The notes: generated by a model not told the origin, from the sequence alone. A stretch of 64,000 nucleotides of DNA from Alphaproteobacteria bacterium (GCA_030424845.1 JAUHWC010000006.1:62001-126000), one strand, 5' to 3'; counted from the first letter of the stretch, positions 34,577 to 43,887 are shown. A program made the numbers and translations.

Positions 34577-35025
34577 GAATACCCGCTGCCTCCCTCGCCC
34601 TGCTGTTGGCCAGTTGCGGCAGCAATGCGGTGAGCGAGGCGCCAGTGTTTACCGACGCTGCCAACCGCGCCATCATCACCGATTTTGCACGCCTGTTTTA
34701 TACCGAGCGTGACGTGCCGCTGGCCTTTGAAACCCATGTTGCGCCCGATTACATCCAGCATAACCCCGGCATTGCAAACGGGCGCGATGCGGCAGTCGAT
34801 GCGCTGGCAGCGATGTTCGCTGAAGAAGGCCGCGAATTCCGGATCAAGCAGATCATCGTTGATGGGGACATGGCGGTAATCCACGTCCACGCCATTCCCG
34901 AACCCGGTGCACGTGGCGCATCGGTGTTTGACATGTACCGGCTGGAAGGCGGCAGGATCGTGGAACACTGGGATGCCATCCAGCCCGTACCGGAAACCTC
35001 CGCCAACCCGAATCCGATGTTCTAG
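34573..35025 (+). CDS. SnoaL-like (NTF2-fold) lipoprotein
   Basis: This 150-residue protein starts with GTG overlapping the hydrolase stop (GTGA). The N terminus VRIPAASLALLLASC carries a lipobox (LASC), so the mature protein is anchored at residue Cys15. The rest is a SnoaL/NTF2-like cone (FETHVAPDYIQHNPGIANGRDA, HVHAIPE, DMYRLEGGRIVEHWD). Relatives are polyketide cyclases, dehydratases or isomerases, and binding proteins. Coupled with DUF1080 and an esterase, it may act on a 3-keto sugar or an aglycone in the periplasm (inference). Confidence 0.85.
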   Translation: MRIPAASLALLLASCGSNAVSEAPVFTDAANRAIITDFARLFYTERDVPLAFETHVAPDYIQHNPGIANGRDAAVDALAAMFAEEGREFRIKQIIVDGDMAVIHVHAIPEPGARGASVFDMYRLEGGRIVEHWDAIQPVPETSANPNPMF

Positions 35026-35035
35026 GGGAGCAAAC

Positions 35036-35893
35036 ATGCCCCAATTGTCCCGCCGTGAAAGCTTGCGATTGATCGGTGCCTGCGGTGCCAGTCTCGCCAT
35101 TCCGTCTTGGGCGGGCGCATCGGCGCGACAGGCCCGCCACGAATGGCGTCCGCTGTGGGACGGCCAGTCACTCGATGGCTGGAGCTTCTTCCAGGAGGGT
35201 GTGGGAGAAACGGACGACAGGGGCGTTGTCACAATCAAGGATGGCGAACTTCACTTCCTTGGCGCGGGCTATGACCATCAGGACGCACCACCCGGCTTCA
35301 TCGCCACGCTGGCGGACCACGCGAGTTACCACCTGCGGCTGCAATATCGCTGGGGCGAGCGGCGCTGGGCACCGCGCGGTTGGCAGGCACGCAACAGCGG
35401 CGTGCTCTATCACATGGGTGATACCAGGCCCGGAATGCTCTTTCCCGAATGCATCGAATTCCAGATGCAGGAGGGCAATTGCGGCGATGCGATCCTGATC
35501 GACACGCTTGGCGTGCAAGGCCCTTCGCTGGGCGGCACGCCTTTATGGCCCAACTGGATTCCCGCCTTTCCCGATCAGCCGATCGAACCCACCCGCGCAG
35601 GCGGCTATGCCCGCCGATGGCTTCCCCGCCACAGCGATTTCGAGTTGCGTGACGGGTGGAACACGCTCGACCTGGTCTGCTTCGAAGACCAGGCCGCGCA
35701 GCTGGTCAACGGGCGGATCGTGAACACCGTCTACAAGCTGCGCCGCATGCTGGCGGATGGAACAGAGGGGCCGCTCGACGCTGGCCGGATCGCGCTCGAG
35801 TTCGAATGGGCGGAGATTGCCTTCCGCAACATCATGATCCGCAATCTCGATGCCGAGGCCATCGCCACGATCCGGCAACACGGTTCAGACTAG
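35036..35893 (+). CDS. DUF1080 family protein (3-keto-disaccharide hydrolase domain), exported
   Basis: This 285-residue protein has a Tat-like signal (SRRESLRLIGACGASLA) and the jelly-roll opening WRPLWDGQSLDGW typical of DUF1080/PF06439. Further family features are NSGVLYHMGD, IEFQMQEGNCGDA and a terminal FEWAEIAFRNIMIR. Characterised members hydrolyse 3-keto-glycosides after C3 oxidation. GGGGAG lies 5 nt before the ATG. It closes the MFS-hydrolase-SnoaL operon and converges on the Rieske gene with overlapping stops. A role with the GMC/gluconate-dehydrogenase pair is likely. Confidence 0.89.
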   Translation: MPQLSRRESLRLIGACGASLAIPSWAGASARQARHEWRPLWDGQSLDGWSFFQEGVGETDDRGVVTIKDGELHFLGAGYDHQDAPPGFIATLADHASYHLRLQYRWGERRWAPRGWQARNSGVLYHMGDTRPGMLFPECIEFQMQEGNCGDAILIDTLGVQGPSLGGTPLWPNWIPAFPDQPIEPTRAGGYARRWLPRHSDFELRDGWNTLDLVCFEDQAAQLVNGRIVNTVYKLRRMLADGTEGPLDAGRIALEFEWAEIAFRNIMIRNLDAEAIATIRQHGSD

Positions 35894-36906
35894 CCCTCCC
35901 CGCCAGCCTCGCGCTTGCGCATCTGCATCAGTTTGCGGCGGCAGCGGACGGCGGCGGCATCGGTTTTCAGGATTGCCGGGCGCGCGTCCCAGAAATCCTG
36001 ATCGCCCAGGGCTTCCTGTGCCGCCTCGATCATCGGCTCGTCCTCTTCGGTGAACACTTTCATGGCCAGCGCGCGAGCCTCGTCATTGGGTTCGTGATCG
36101 TAGAAATAGTGCGAACTGGATTGCGTTTCAGGCGTGATGATATGCGGGTTCAGCATGGGCGGCACCAGCGGCTTGGAGAAGTCCGTACCAGCCTGTGCCA
36201 TCTCGATTGCCAACGCCAGCGATGCAGGCGCGTGCCAGCGCATGTGAAGCTTCTGGTCCACCCGTGCGCCTTCCGGCAGGGACCCCTTGGCCCAGTCGGG
36301 CGCACGGGCGTTGGTCATGTCCCACATGTTCCAGATCGCGCCGTCGTCCGCCACTTCGACTGTCTGGGCGCCGCTTTCAAACAACGATCCGTTGGTGCCG
36401 AACGTCTCTACGTGCAGGAACTCGGCGTGGCTGAGGTCCATCAGGTTGTCTGTTACCAGTTCGTAGTTGCCCTGCATGGTCATGTGGCCGCGCTGCATGA
36501 CAGGCTCTTCCTTGTCGAGGAATGCGAAGTCGGGGATCAGTGCCGGATCAGCCAAGGCCGCATCACCGGGCCAGAACCATAAGCCGCGATAGCGAGCGAC
36601 CACCGGCATGGTGGCCGCCTTCACATGGGCCGGCGGCGCTTCGGGAAAGGGATTGTGCATGCAGGCCCCGTCCGGCCCGAAGCCCAGGCCATGATAGCCA
36701 CAACGGATGACATCGCCTTGCTTGCTTCCCATCGAAAGCGGCACGAAGCGGTGCGGGCAGCGATCTTCCAGCATGGCATAGTCGCCATTTTCGAGCCGGT
36801 GGATCAGCCACTTCTTGTCCAGCAGCACACGCGACAAGATGCCGCCTTCGGGCACTTCCTCCTGCCATGCGGCCATGTACCAACAGTTGCGAATATATGC
36901 GCTCAT
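35890..36906 (-). CDS. Rieske non-heme iron oxygenase, VanA-like (second copy)
   Basis: This 338-residue paralogue of the protein at 13605 has Rieske ligands Cys50, His52, Cys69 and His72 (CPHRF...CGYHG). The mononuclear iron motif is DNLMDLSHAEFLH with His160 and His165 and Asp157. The opening YIRNCWYMAAW again matches VanA-type O-demethylase oxygenases. GAGGA 6 nt upstream supports the start. It sits inside the glycoside block, 221 bp after the GMC oxidoreductase gene, and has a palindromic site about 200 bp upstream, so it may process a methoxylated aglycone under glycoside control. Confidence 0.94.
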   Translation of the reverse strand: MSAYIRNCWYMAAWQEEVPEGGILSRVLLDKKWLIHRLENGDYAMLEDRCPHRFVPLSMGSKQGDVIRCGYHGLGFGPDGACMHNPFPEAPPAHVKAATMPVVARYRGLWFWPGDAALADPALIPDFAFLDKEEPVMQRGHMTMQGNYELVTDNLMDLSHAEFLHVETFGTNGSLFESGAQTVEVADDGAIWNMWDMTNARAPDWAKGSLPEGARVDQKLHMRWHAPASLALAIEMAQAGTDFSKPLVPPMLNPHIITPETQSSSHYFYDHEPNDEARALAMKVFTEEDEPMIEAAQEALGDQDFWDARPAILKTDAAAVRCRRKLMQMRKREAGGEG

Positions 36907-37099
36907 CGCAAGCAATCCTCTTCCTTCGAGGGTTCCGGCATGAGCATTCACGGGCAGGACAACAGCATGCACCCCGTGTTCCGCAAATCCGGAACCGTCC
37001 AATCGACGTCGGGGCCCGCAGCTGGACGCCCGACTGAAGGGGCGCGCCATCCCAAGCGGGGCGTAGTTCCCCGCTACCAGGCTTCGGTAGGCTTCTAAC

Positions 37100-37123
37100 A
37101 AACTAGAATAGTGATTTCAATAC
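37100..37123. promoter_or_regulatory. TetR-type palindrome upstream of second Rieske gene
   Basis: On the minus strand the core reads GAAAT-CACT-ATTCT followed by AGTTT, matching the shared palindrome with two differences. It lies just before the GMC gene stop at 37128, about 195 bp upstream of the Rieske start. Confidence 0.4.
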
Positions 37124-37127
37124 CTGT

Positions 37128-38819
37128 CTAGATGACCCCTTCACGCAGCAACCCAACCGCGTGGTCGCATGCTCGCGCCGTCAGCGCCATGTAGGTGAGC
37201 GAGGGGTTCTGGCAGGCAGAACTACTCATCTGCGCGCCATCTGTCACGAACAGGTTGGGCACATCATGCGCCTGGCTCCACTTGTTGAGCACCGACGTCG
37301 CCGGGTCATGGCCCATGCGCGCACCGCCCATTTCATGGATTGCGCCGCCGCCGGTGCCGGGCCGGTCAAAACCCATCAGCACCTGGCCGCCGGCGTGCGT
37401 CATCATCTCGGCAGCATCGGCCTTGGCTTGTGCAAGGGCAGCATGCTCCTCAGCGCCGAAGGCAAAGTCGATCTTCAGTTGCGGGATACCGTCCGCATCC
37501 ACCTTCCTCGGATCAAGCGTGATCCTGTTGCTCGCCCGCGGCATGCAATCGGCAAAGGCCACCAGCACCACGCGCCACGGGCCGGGGCCGCGCAGCGAAT
37601 TCTTGTAATCCGCACCAAGGCCAGGCTCGCGCTTGCCGCGCACCCATGCGGATTGCAGCGCCCCGCCCTGATAGGAATAGCCGCGCGTGTGCCCTTCGCC
37701 GTCCATCTCGTCCAGATTGCGATAGCGCGCAATCACCGTTCCGGTGGGTCGGTTGCCGAAAGTCGTCACCGCTTCGAAGCCGGGCATCAGGGCTGCCACC
37801 GAAAGCGTGCTGGGGTGGTCCATGATATGCGTGCCCAGCACACCGCTGGAATTGGCAAGGCCGGTAGGCATCACCTCGCTCGCGGAATTGAGCATCAGGT
37901 GGACGGAGTTGAAGCTGCCAGCATTCAGGAACACCATGCGCGCGGTGGCGCTGCGGCGGCGGCCTGCGGCCTTGTCGATCCAGCGCACACCGGTGACGCG
38001 CTTGGTAGCAGGATCATAGTCGACCTTTTCCACCACCGCGTCAGTCACCAAGGTCAGATTGCCGGTGGCCCGGGCGGCGGGAAGCGTGCTCGACTGGGTG
38101 GAGAAATAGGCACCGAAGGAACAGCCCCGCTGGCAGATGGAGCGGTACTGGCACTTGGCGCGGCCTTCTTTCGCCTCTGTCAGATTGGCTGTGCGGCCCA
38201 CCATCAGGCGACGTTCGGGCCAGCGTCCCATGATCCTTTCGCGCACCGCCTGTTCCACGGCATTAAGCGCCATCGGCGGCTGGAACTTGCCATCGGGCAA
38301 CTGCGGCAGGCCCTCCATCGATCCGGAAATGCCGACGAATTCCTCGACGAGGTCATACCAAGGCGCGATATCGGCATAGCGGATGGGCCAGTCGGTACCG
38401 TGCCCATCGCGGCGGTTGGCATCGAAGTCATAGTCTGACCAGCGATAGGACTGGCGGCCCCATGTCAGTGACCGGCCGCCCAGATTATAGCTGCGGAACC
38501 AGTTGAAATCGCTGCCTTCCCCGGTCTGGTAGGGGTTGTCCTTGTCGTTGACGAAGTGATCCTGCGTGAACTCCGTGAAGTGGCGGTTGAGGCGTTGGAC
38601 GGCGTATTCACGCTCGTAAAGCTCCTCGTCACCCTCGCCGCGGAAAGGCATGTCCCACGGGGCCTTCATCTCGGTCTTGTAGCCGCTCTGGTGCGGGATA
38701 TCCGGCCCGCGTTCCAGCACCAGCACTTTCAGGCCAGCCTCGGTCAGCTGCTTGGCAGACCAGCCGCCGGTGATGCCGGAGCCCACGACAATCGCGTCAA
38801 AATCGAAATCCTGTGCCAT
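37128..38819 (-). CDS. GMC-family FAD oxidoreductase, sugar 3-dehydrogenase catalytic-subunit-like
   Basis: This 563-residue protein has the FAD fold AIVVGSGITGGWSAKQLTEAG near residues 9-29. The SYNLGGRSLTWG region follows, and the C-terminal His-containing segment reads MGGARMGHDPATSVLNKWSQ and NPSLTYMALTARA. Four Cys in CQYRSICQRGC resemble those of FAD-gluconate or 3-keto-glucoside dehydrogenases. It lacks its own signal peptide. Its start shares one base with the stop of the gluconate-2-dehydrogenase-subunit-3 gene (TGATG), which has a Tat signal and would carry it to the periplasm. Likely reaction is C3 oxidation of glycosides. Confidence 0.9.
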   Translation of the reverse strand: MAQDFDFDAIVVGSGITGGWSAKQLTEAGLKVLVLERGPDIPHQSGYKTEMKAPWDMPFRGEGDEELYEREYAVQRLNRHFTEFTQDHFVNDKDNPYQTGEGSDFNWFRSYNLGGRSLTWGRQSYRWSDYDFDANRRDGHGTDWPIRYADIAPWYDLVEEFVGISGSMEGLPQLPDGKFQPPMALNAVEQAVRERIMGRWPERRLMVGRTANLTEAKEGRAKCQYRSICQRGCSFGAYFSTQSSTLPAARATGNLTLVTDAVVEKVDYDPATKRVTGVRWIDKAAGRRRSATARMVFLNAGSFNSVHLMLNSASEVMPTGLANSSGVLGTHIMDHPSTLSVAALMPGFEAVTTFGNRPTGTVIARYRNLDEMDGEGHTRGYSYQGGALQSAWVRGKREPGLGADYKNSLRGPGPWRVVLVAFADCMPRASNRITLDPRKVDADGIPQLKIDFAFGAEEHAALAQAKADAAEMMTHAGGQVLMGFDRPGTGGGAIHEMGGARMGHDPATSVLNKWSQAHDVPNLFVTDGAQMSSSACQNPSLTYMALTARACDHAVGLLREGVI

Positions 38820-39445
38820 CAGCCGAACTCCACCCCGTTCCATTCATTGGAATAGGCACGCGTATCAGGCGCGACAGGCACTGCCGGATCGTAACGTCCC
38901 GGAAGCGGCTCGTACGCCAGTTCCCGCGAACCGCCGATTTCCGACGTATAATATCCGGTAAGGATCAACCCCTTCACCATGCGCCAGGGATGTGCGCCTG
39001 CTTCAGGGCCGAAGGCTTGCGCGTCGATGGTGGCGAGCGCTTCCAGCTTGCGCTCGGCGGGCTTCGATGGCCAGTCGCCACCCACTGCGCGGTCCAGCGT
39101 GCTTTCCAGCCAGCGTGCATGGTCAAGGCTGCCATCACGGCGCAGATGCGGGCGGATAGTGGTGCTTACCGCATCAGGTGCCAGCGCCGCGCGCGCGCCT
39201 TCAAGGCCGTGGGCAAGCGCCAGCAGAACGAAATCGCCGACCCCGGCTGCACCAGCACCCGGCGTTTCGGTATCGGGGATCACCATGTCTGCCACTTCGC
39301 GCATGATCGCACGCTGGCGATCGCTCGGCGCATCGGCATCATCCAGCCCATCAAGGTAGACTGCCGCCGAGGGCAACCCGAGCGCCAGCGCCAATAGTGA
39401 TGCTGCGCCGGCAAATTCGCGGCGGCTCCAGCCCTTGCCTTCCAT
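38819..39445 (-). CDS. Gluconate 2-dehydrogenase subunit 3 family protein (Tat-exported)
   Basis: This 208-residue protein has a Tat signal (SRREFAGAASLLALALG) and the PF13618 core (IMREVADMVIPDTETPGAGAAGVGDFV, split here for length: MREVADMVIPDTETPGA then AGVGDFV). It is followed by MVKGLILTGYYTSEIGG. Such small subunits pair with GMC flavoproteins and carry them across the membrane by a hitch-hiker mechanism; the complexes feed electrons to cytochromes. No cytochrome c gene is adjacent. A palindromic site lies 55 bp upstream in the divergent region. Confidence 0.92.
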   Translation of the reverse strand: MEGKGWSRREFAGAASLLALALGLPSAAVYLDGLDDADAPSDRQRAIMREVADMVIPDTETPGAGAAGVGDFVLLALAHGLEGARAALAPDAVSTTIRPHLRRDGSLDHARWLESTLDRAVGGDWPSKPAERKLEALATIDAQAFGPEAGAHPWRMVKGLILTGYYTSEIGGSRELAYEPLPGRYDPAVPVAPDTRAYSNEWNGVEFG

Positions 39446-39494
39446 CCCGATCCTCTTCTTCCCTTTTGCTGGGGTTTGACTCTTTCCCGATCAA

Positions 39495-39518
39495 ATATCA
39501 GAATGGATATTCTATTTC
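39495..39518. promoter_or_regulatory. TetR-type palindrome, best match, between GDH3 and thioredoxin-like genes
   Basis: The core AGAAT-GGAT-ATTCT is a perfect inverted repeat, flanked by ATATC and ATTTC. It lies in an 85-bp divergent gap, 55 bp from the minus-strand start and 17 bp from the plus-strand start. Confidence 0.6.
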
Positions 39519-39530
39519 TAGGGAGAGGTC

Positions 39531-40142
39531 ATGCTGAAATTGTCGCGACAGGTCGATTATGGGTCATCTCCTCACCCTTTCGCGCTCCGCGATACGACGG
39601 GGGCCGTTCGCAAGCTGGAGGAATTCACCGGCGGCAAGGGCCTGCTGGTGGCCTTCATCTGCAATCATTGCCCCTTCGTGCAGCACGTGCTGGACGGTTT
39701 GGTGGAATTCGCCCGCGAATGCGGGGAGCGCGGGCTGAAAGTGGTGGCGATCTCGCCCAATGATCCGGCAGATTTCGCAGAGGATTCGCCAGAGGAAATG
39801 GCCCGCCTTGCGCAGGAAAAGGGCTTCACTTTCCCTTACCTGTTCGATGAATCGCAGGATGTGGCGCTTGCCTATGGCGCGATCTGCACGCCCGACTTCT
39901 TCCTCTATGATGGAGACATGAAGCTGGCCTATTGCGGTCAGTTCGATGCCAGCCGCCCCAACCTGCCGCATCCGCCGATGGAAGGGACGGAGATCTACCG
40001 CCGATCGCTGCCTGTTACCGGAGAAGACATGCGCCGAGCAGCCGATGCCGTGCTTGCGGGCCAGCCCGCACCGCAGCCGCAGGTTCCCAGCGCAGGATGT
40101 TCGATAAAATGGAAGCCGGGCAAGGACCCGAACTGGGGGTGA
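39531..40142 (+). CDS. Thioredoxin-fold (AhpC/TSA-like) protein
   Basis: This 203-residue protein has a thioredoxin-like fold with the active site ICNHCPFVQHV (CxxC, about residues 43-46). The stretch VVAISPNDPADFAEDSPE and the cis-Pro site TPDFFLYDGDMKLAYCGQFD follow, and it ends in a Cys-containing tail. No signal peptide is evident, so it is cytosolic. Members of this group are redox proteins of unclear partner. It is controlled from the divergent promoter shared with the GMC pair, so a role in redox protection during sugar oxidation is possible. Confidence 0.88.
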   Translation: MLKLSRQVDYGSSPHPFALRDTTGAVRKLEEFTGGKGLLVAFICNHCPFVQHVLDGLVEFARECGERGLKVVAISPNDPADFAEDSPEEMARLAQEKGFTFPYLFDESQDVALAYGAICTPDFFLYDGDMKLAYCGQFDASRPNLPHPPMEGTEIYRRSLPVTGEDMRRAADAVLAGQPAPQPQVPSAGCSIKWKPGKDPNWG

Positions 40143-40157
40143 GGTTCACCCCCGGCT

Positions 40158-41213
40158 TCAGTCGATGCCCATGATGCGGCGGTTGAGTTCGCGATCGCTG
40201 CCACCTGCGGCGAAATCGTCAAACGCATGTTCTGTCACGCGGATGATGTGATCGGCAATGAAGGGTGCACCTTCTGCCGCGCCCTGTTCAGGGTGCTTAA
40301 GCGCGCATTCCCATTCCAGCACGGCCCAGCCGCCGAAATCATACTGCGCCATCTTGGAGAAGATGCCGGAGAAATCGACCTGCCCGTCACCCAGCGAGCG
40401 GAAGCGACCAGCACGATCCACCCAGCTCTGGTAACCGCCATAAACGCCTTGGCGCCCTGTCGGGTTGAACTCGGCATCCTTCACGTGGAAGCACTTGATG
40501 CGCTCGTGATAGATGTCGATGAAATCGAGATAGTCGAGGCATTGCAGCACGAAGTGGCTGGGATCGTAGAGGATGTTCGCACGCGGATGGTTGCCCGTGC
40601 GTTCAAGGAACATCTCGTAAGTGATCCCGTCATGCAGGTCCTCGCCCGGATGGATTTCATAGCCGATATCCACGCCGCATTCGTCAAAGTGATCGAGGAT
40701 CGGCTTCCACCGGCGGGCAAGCTCGTCAAACGCATCTTCCACCAGGCCAGCCGGGCGCTGCGGCCAGGGATAGACATAGGGCCATGCGAGTGCGCCCGAG
40801 AAGCTGGCATGGGCGTTGAGGCCCAGCCGCTTGCTGGCGGTGCCGGCGTTCTTCACTTGCTGCACGGCCCATTCCTGCCGCGCCTTCGGATTGCCGCGCA
40901 CATGCTCTGCGGCAAAGCCGTCGAACTGCGCGTCATAGGCGGGATGTACAGCCACAAGCTGGCCTTGCAGGTGAGTGGAAAGCTCGGTGATTTCCATGCC
41001 GTGCGAAGCGACAATGCCCTTCACCTCGTCACAATAGGCCTGGCTCTCTGCAGCTTTGTCGAGGTCGAACAGGCGCGCGTCCCAGCTGGGGATCTGGATA
41101 CCCTTGTAGCCAAGGCCGGACACCCATTCACAGATCCCGTCGAGCGAGTTGAACGGTGCCTTGTCGCCGGCAAACTGGGCGAGGAAAATGGCAGGGCCCT
41201 TGATGGTCTTCAT
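40158..41213 (-). CDS. TIM-barrel sugar isomerase/epimerase-like protein
   Basis: This 351-residue AP-endonuclease-2-like TIM barrel has metal-ligand segments ITELSTHLQGQ, YEIHPGEDLHDG, NILYDPSHFVLQ and CFHVKDAEF, and ends WECALKHPEQGAAEG. The gene follows the Gfo/Idh/MocA gene after 20 bp. This dehydrogenase-plus-TIM-barrel pair is common in sugar clusters, where the barrel isomerises, epimerises or eliminates from keto-sugars. The exact reaction is unknown, but 3-keto-sugar processing fits the context. Confidence 0.9.
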   Translation of the reverse strand: MKTIKGPAIFLAQFAGDKAPFNSLDGICEWVSGLGYKGIQIPSWDARLFDLDKAAESQAYCDEVKGIVASHGMEITELSTHLQGQLVAVHPAYDAQFDGFAAEHVRGNPKARQEWAVQQVKNAGTASKRLGLNAHASFSGALAWPYVYPWPQRPAGLVEDAFDELARRWKPILDHFDECGVDIGYEIHPGEDLHDGITYEMFLERTGNHPRANILYDPSHFVLQCLDYLDFIDIYHERIKCFHVKDAEFNPTGRQGVYGGYQSWVDRAGRFRSLGDGQVDFSGIFSKMAQYDFGGWAVLEWECALKHPEQGAAEGAPFIADHIIRVTEHAFDDFAAGGSDRELNRRIMGID

Positions 41214-41233
41214 GTCGTCTCTCTCCCGGTTTC

Positions 41234-42349
41234 TCAGACTGTAAGGTCCACCCAGCCCGCTTCTGCGGCGCTGGCACGGACGGCCGTATCGATAAAGGCC
41301 ATCGACCGCAGGCCTTCATCGAGGCGCGGCAGGCACGATGCGTCCTCACCGCGCAAGACGGCGGCGAAATCGCGATATATGTTGGCGAAGGCTTCCAGAT
41401 AGCCTTCGGGATGGCCACCGGGTGTGCGCGTGCGGCTGGTGGCCAGTTCACCCAGCGAGGCATCGCCAGCGCGGATGATTTCCGTCCGTCCGTCAAGGTG
41501 ATGGAAGGTGAAGCTGTTGGGCTCTTCCTGCTTCCAGCTCATCCCGCCCTTGTCGCCATAGCAGCGGATTCGCAGGCCGTTGAGTTCGCCCACCTCGATC
41601 TGGCTGGCCAGCAGCACGCCGCGCGCACCATTGGCAAAGCGCAGCAGGACAGAGCAATCATCATCCAGCAGGCGCCCCGGAACCACGGCGGCCAGATCGG
41701 CAAACAGGCGAGTCACTTTCTCACCGGTTACGAATTCGGCGAGGTTGAAGGCGTGCACGCCGATATCGCCGATGCATCCGCCCGCGCCCGCCCGTTCGGG
41801 GTCAACGCGCCATTCGGCCTGCTTGCCCTCGGCAGGCTGCGAGAGCCAGCCCTGCGGATATTCGACCACCACCTTGCGCAAGCTGCCGAGCGCGCCAGCC
41901 GCGATGCGCGCCTTCATTTCGCGCACCAGCGGATAGCCGGTGTAGGTATAGGTGAGGCCGAACGGCAGGCCCGCTGCCTTCACAACGCCAGCCAGTTCCT
42001 GCGCTTCGGCCAGCGTCGCCGTCATCGGCTTGTCGCTGATGACCGGGAAGCCGGCTTCCAGCGCAGCGCGCGCAGAAGGCAGGTGGTTGTGATTGGGCGT
42101 GACGACGCTGACGAAGTCGATCCCGTCAGGCCGCGCCTTCTCCGCCTGAAGCATTTTGGCCAGATCGCCATAGGCACGCGAAGGGTCGATAAGGTACTGG
42201 TCAGCCGCCGCGCGCGACCTGTCGGCATCGGATGAGAACACCCCGGCCACCAGTTCTATCTCTCGGTCGAGTTCCGCCGCAAAGCGATGGACCGGACCGA
42301 TAAATGCCCCCGGCCCGCCGCCGATCATGCCCATTCTCAGGCGCCTCAT
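41234..42349 (-). CDS. Gfo/Idh/MocA family NAD(P)-dependent sugar dehydrogenase
   Basis: This 371-residue protein has the Rossmann start MGMIGGGPGAFIGPVHRFA. It has DKP in place of the usual EKP (SDKPMTATLAEA) and a catalytic GDIGVHAFN. It would oxidise a sugar hydroxyl, possibly at C3 as in puerarin-type glycoside oxidation, or reduce a 3-keto sugar. GGGAGG 6 nt before the ATG supports the start. It is divergent from xylB with a palindromic site between. It leads the two-gene operon with the TIM-barrel protein. Confidence 0.91.
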   Translation of the reverse strand: MRRLRMGMIGGGPGAFIGPVHRFAAELDREIELVAGVFSSDADRSRAAADQYLIDPSRAYGDLAKMLQAEKARPDGIDFVSVVTPNHNHLPSARAALEAGFPVISDKPMTATLAEAQELAGVVKAAGLPFGLTYTYTGYPLVREMKARIAAGALGSLRKVVVEYPQGWLSQPAEGKQAEWRVDPERAGAGGCIGDIGVHAFNLAEFVTGEKVTRLFADLAAVVPGRLLDDDCSVLLRFANGARGVLLASQIEVGELNGLRIRCYGDKGGMSWKQEEPNSFTFHHLDGRTEIIRAGDASLGELATSRTRTPGGHPEGYLEAFANIYRDFAAVLRGEDASCLPRLDEGLRSMAFIDTAVRASAAEAGWVDLTV

Positions 42350-42365
42350 CGAAACCCTCCCATAA

Positions 42366-42389
42366 AATTTGTAATCTGCATTCTAGTTT
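42366..42389. promoter_or_regulatory. TetR-type palindrome between Gfo/Idh/MocA and xylB
   Basis: AATTT-GTAAT-CTGC-ATTCT-AGTTT matches the shared 24-bp palindrome with two core differences and lies in the 93-bp divergent gap, 17 bp from the minus-strand start and 54 bp from xylB. Confidence 0.55.
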
Positions 42390-42442
42390 GATACTGGAAG
42401 CTGCGTCAAGGGTGATAAGCCGGGCATTCGGGAGGGGATAGC

Positions 42443-43885
42443 GTGTTTCTGGGCATCGATATCGGAACGTCCAGCGTAAAGGCCGTTGTACTGGATGCCG
42501 ATGGCACAGTCGCGGCAACGCACAGCGCCCCGCTCGACCTGTCGCACCCCCATCCGTTGTGGTCAGAACAGGACCCGCAAGACTGGTGGAAAGCCTGCAA
42601 TGATGCCGTTCTTGGCATTGCGCCCGAGATGCGAGCCAAGGTGCTAGCTGTCGGCCTGACCGGCCAGATGCATGGCGCCGTTCTGCTCGATGCGGCAGAC
42701 AGGGTGCTGCGGCCCGCCATCCTTTGGAATGACGGGCGCAGCCATGCCGATTGCACGGAACTTGAACGACGCGAGCCGCAGTCACGCACCATCACCGGCA
42801 ATATTGCCATGCCCGGCTTCACCGCGCCTAAGCTGCTGTGGGTCGCGCGCGAGGAGCCGGACATTTTCGCAACGACGAAAACCGTCCTGCTGCCCAAGGA
42901 TTACATCCGCCTGCTCCTGACCGGCGCCAAGGCAAGCGACATGTCCGATTCCGCCGGAACATTGTGGCTAGACGTGGGCAAGCGCGACTGGTCCGATGCC
43001 ATGCTCGAAGCAAGCGGCCTTGCCCGCGAACACATGCCGGAACTCTTCGAAGGAACCCAGGCAACCGGCCAGCTGCTTGCCGAAATCGCCAGTGCATGGG
43101 GCATGGCGCAAGTGCCTGTCGCCGCCGGTGGCGGGGACAATGCCGCCGGCGCCGTGGGCGTAGGCGTCGCCAACGAGGGTGAGGCTCTCCTTTCGCTCGG
43201 CACGTCGGGCGTGATCTTCGTCGCCAATGATGCCTTCCGTCCCAACCCTGCTGATGCGGTTCATGCCTTCTGCCATTGCCTGCCCGATCGCTGGCACCAG
43301 ATGGCGGTGCACCTGTCTGCCGCCAGCTGCGTGGACTGGGCTGCGCGCCAGATGGGACTTGGCGGGCCAGCCGAATTCTTCAGCCTTGCCGAAAGCGTTG
43401 ATCCCGCCAGCGGGCCGGAATTGTTCCTGCCCTTCCTCTCGGGCGAACGCACCCCGCACAATGACCCGCATATCCGCGCCGGCTTCCTTGGATGCGATGG
43501 GGAAACCGTACCCGCCAAGCTGGCGAGCGCAGTGCTGGAAGGCGTCGCCTTCGCCCATGCAGACGGGATTGCCGCCCTGCGCGATGCAGGCTCTGCCATA
43601 CCGCGCCTGAACATGATTGGCGGGGGATCACGTTCCCTCCACTGGGGGCGCATCATTGCCGCCACACTGGATGCAGAGCTGGACTTCCTGGATGGCGGCG
43701 AAGTCGGCCCTGCGCTTGGCGCAGCGCGACTTGGCCGCCTTGCCTTGACTGGGGAAGACCCCGCCAAGGTCTGCACCCGGCCCGACATCAGGCAAACGAT
43801 TTCACCCGATCCGGTGCTGGCAGAACGCCTGCACCCCAAACTCGCCCGTTTTCGCAGGGCTGTCAGCGCAATTCGAGGAGCATGA
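42443..43885 (+). CDS. xylB: Xylulokinase
   Basis: This 480-residue FGGY-family kinase has the ATP/sugar motif [32 protein letters not shown] (the xylulokinase TGQMHG signature) and [15 protein letters not shown], then [10 protein letters not shown]. It phosphorylates D-xylulose to D-xylulose 5-phosphate. The start is a GTG. xylA follows after 2 bp, so the two form a classical xylose operon placed inside the glycoside regulon, controlled from the divergent site at 42366. Confidence 0.95.
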   Translation: MFLGIDIGTSSVKAVVLDADGTVAATHSAPLDLSHPHPLWSEQDPQDWWKACNDAVLGIAPEMRAKVLAVGLTGQMHGAVLLDAADRVLRPAILWNDGRSHADCTELERREPQSRTITGNIAMPGFTAPKLLWVAREEPDIFATTKTVLLPKDYIRLLLTGAKASDMSDSAGTLWLDVGKRDWSDAMLEASGLAREHMPELFEGTQATGQLLAEIASAWGMAQVPVAAGGGDNAAGAVGVGVANEGEALLSLGTSGVIFVANDAFRPNPADAVHAFCHCLPDRWHQMAVHLSAASCVDWAARQMGLGGPAEFFSLAESVDPASGPELFLPFLSGERTPHNDPHIRAGFLGCDGETVPAKLASAVLEGVAFAHADGIAALRDAGSAIPRLNMIGGGSRSLHWGRIIAATLDAELDFLDGGEVGPALGAARLGRLALTGEDPAKVCTRPDIRQTISPDPVLAERLHPKLARFRRAVSAIRGA

Positions 43886-43887
43886 CC

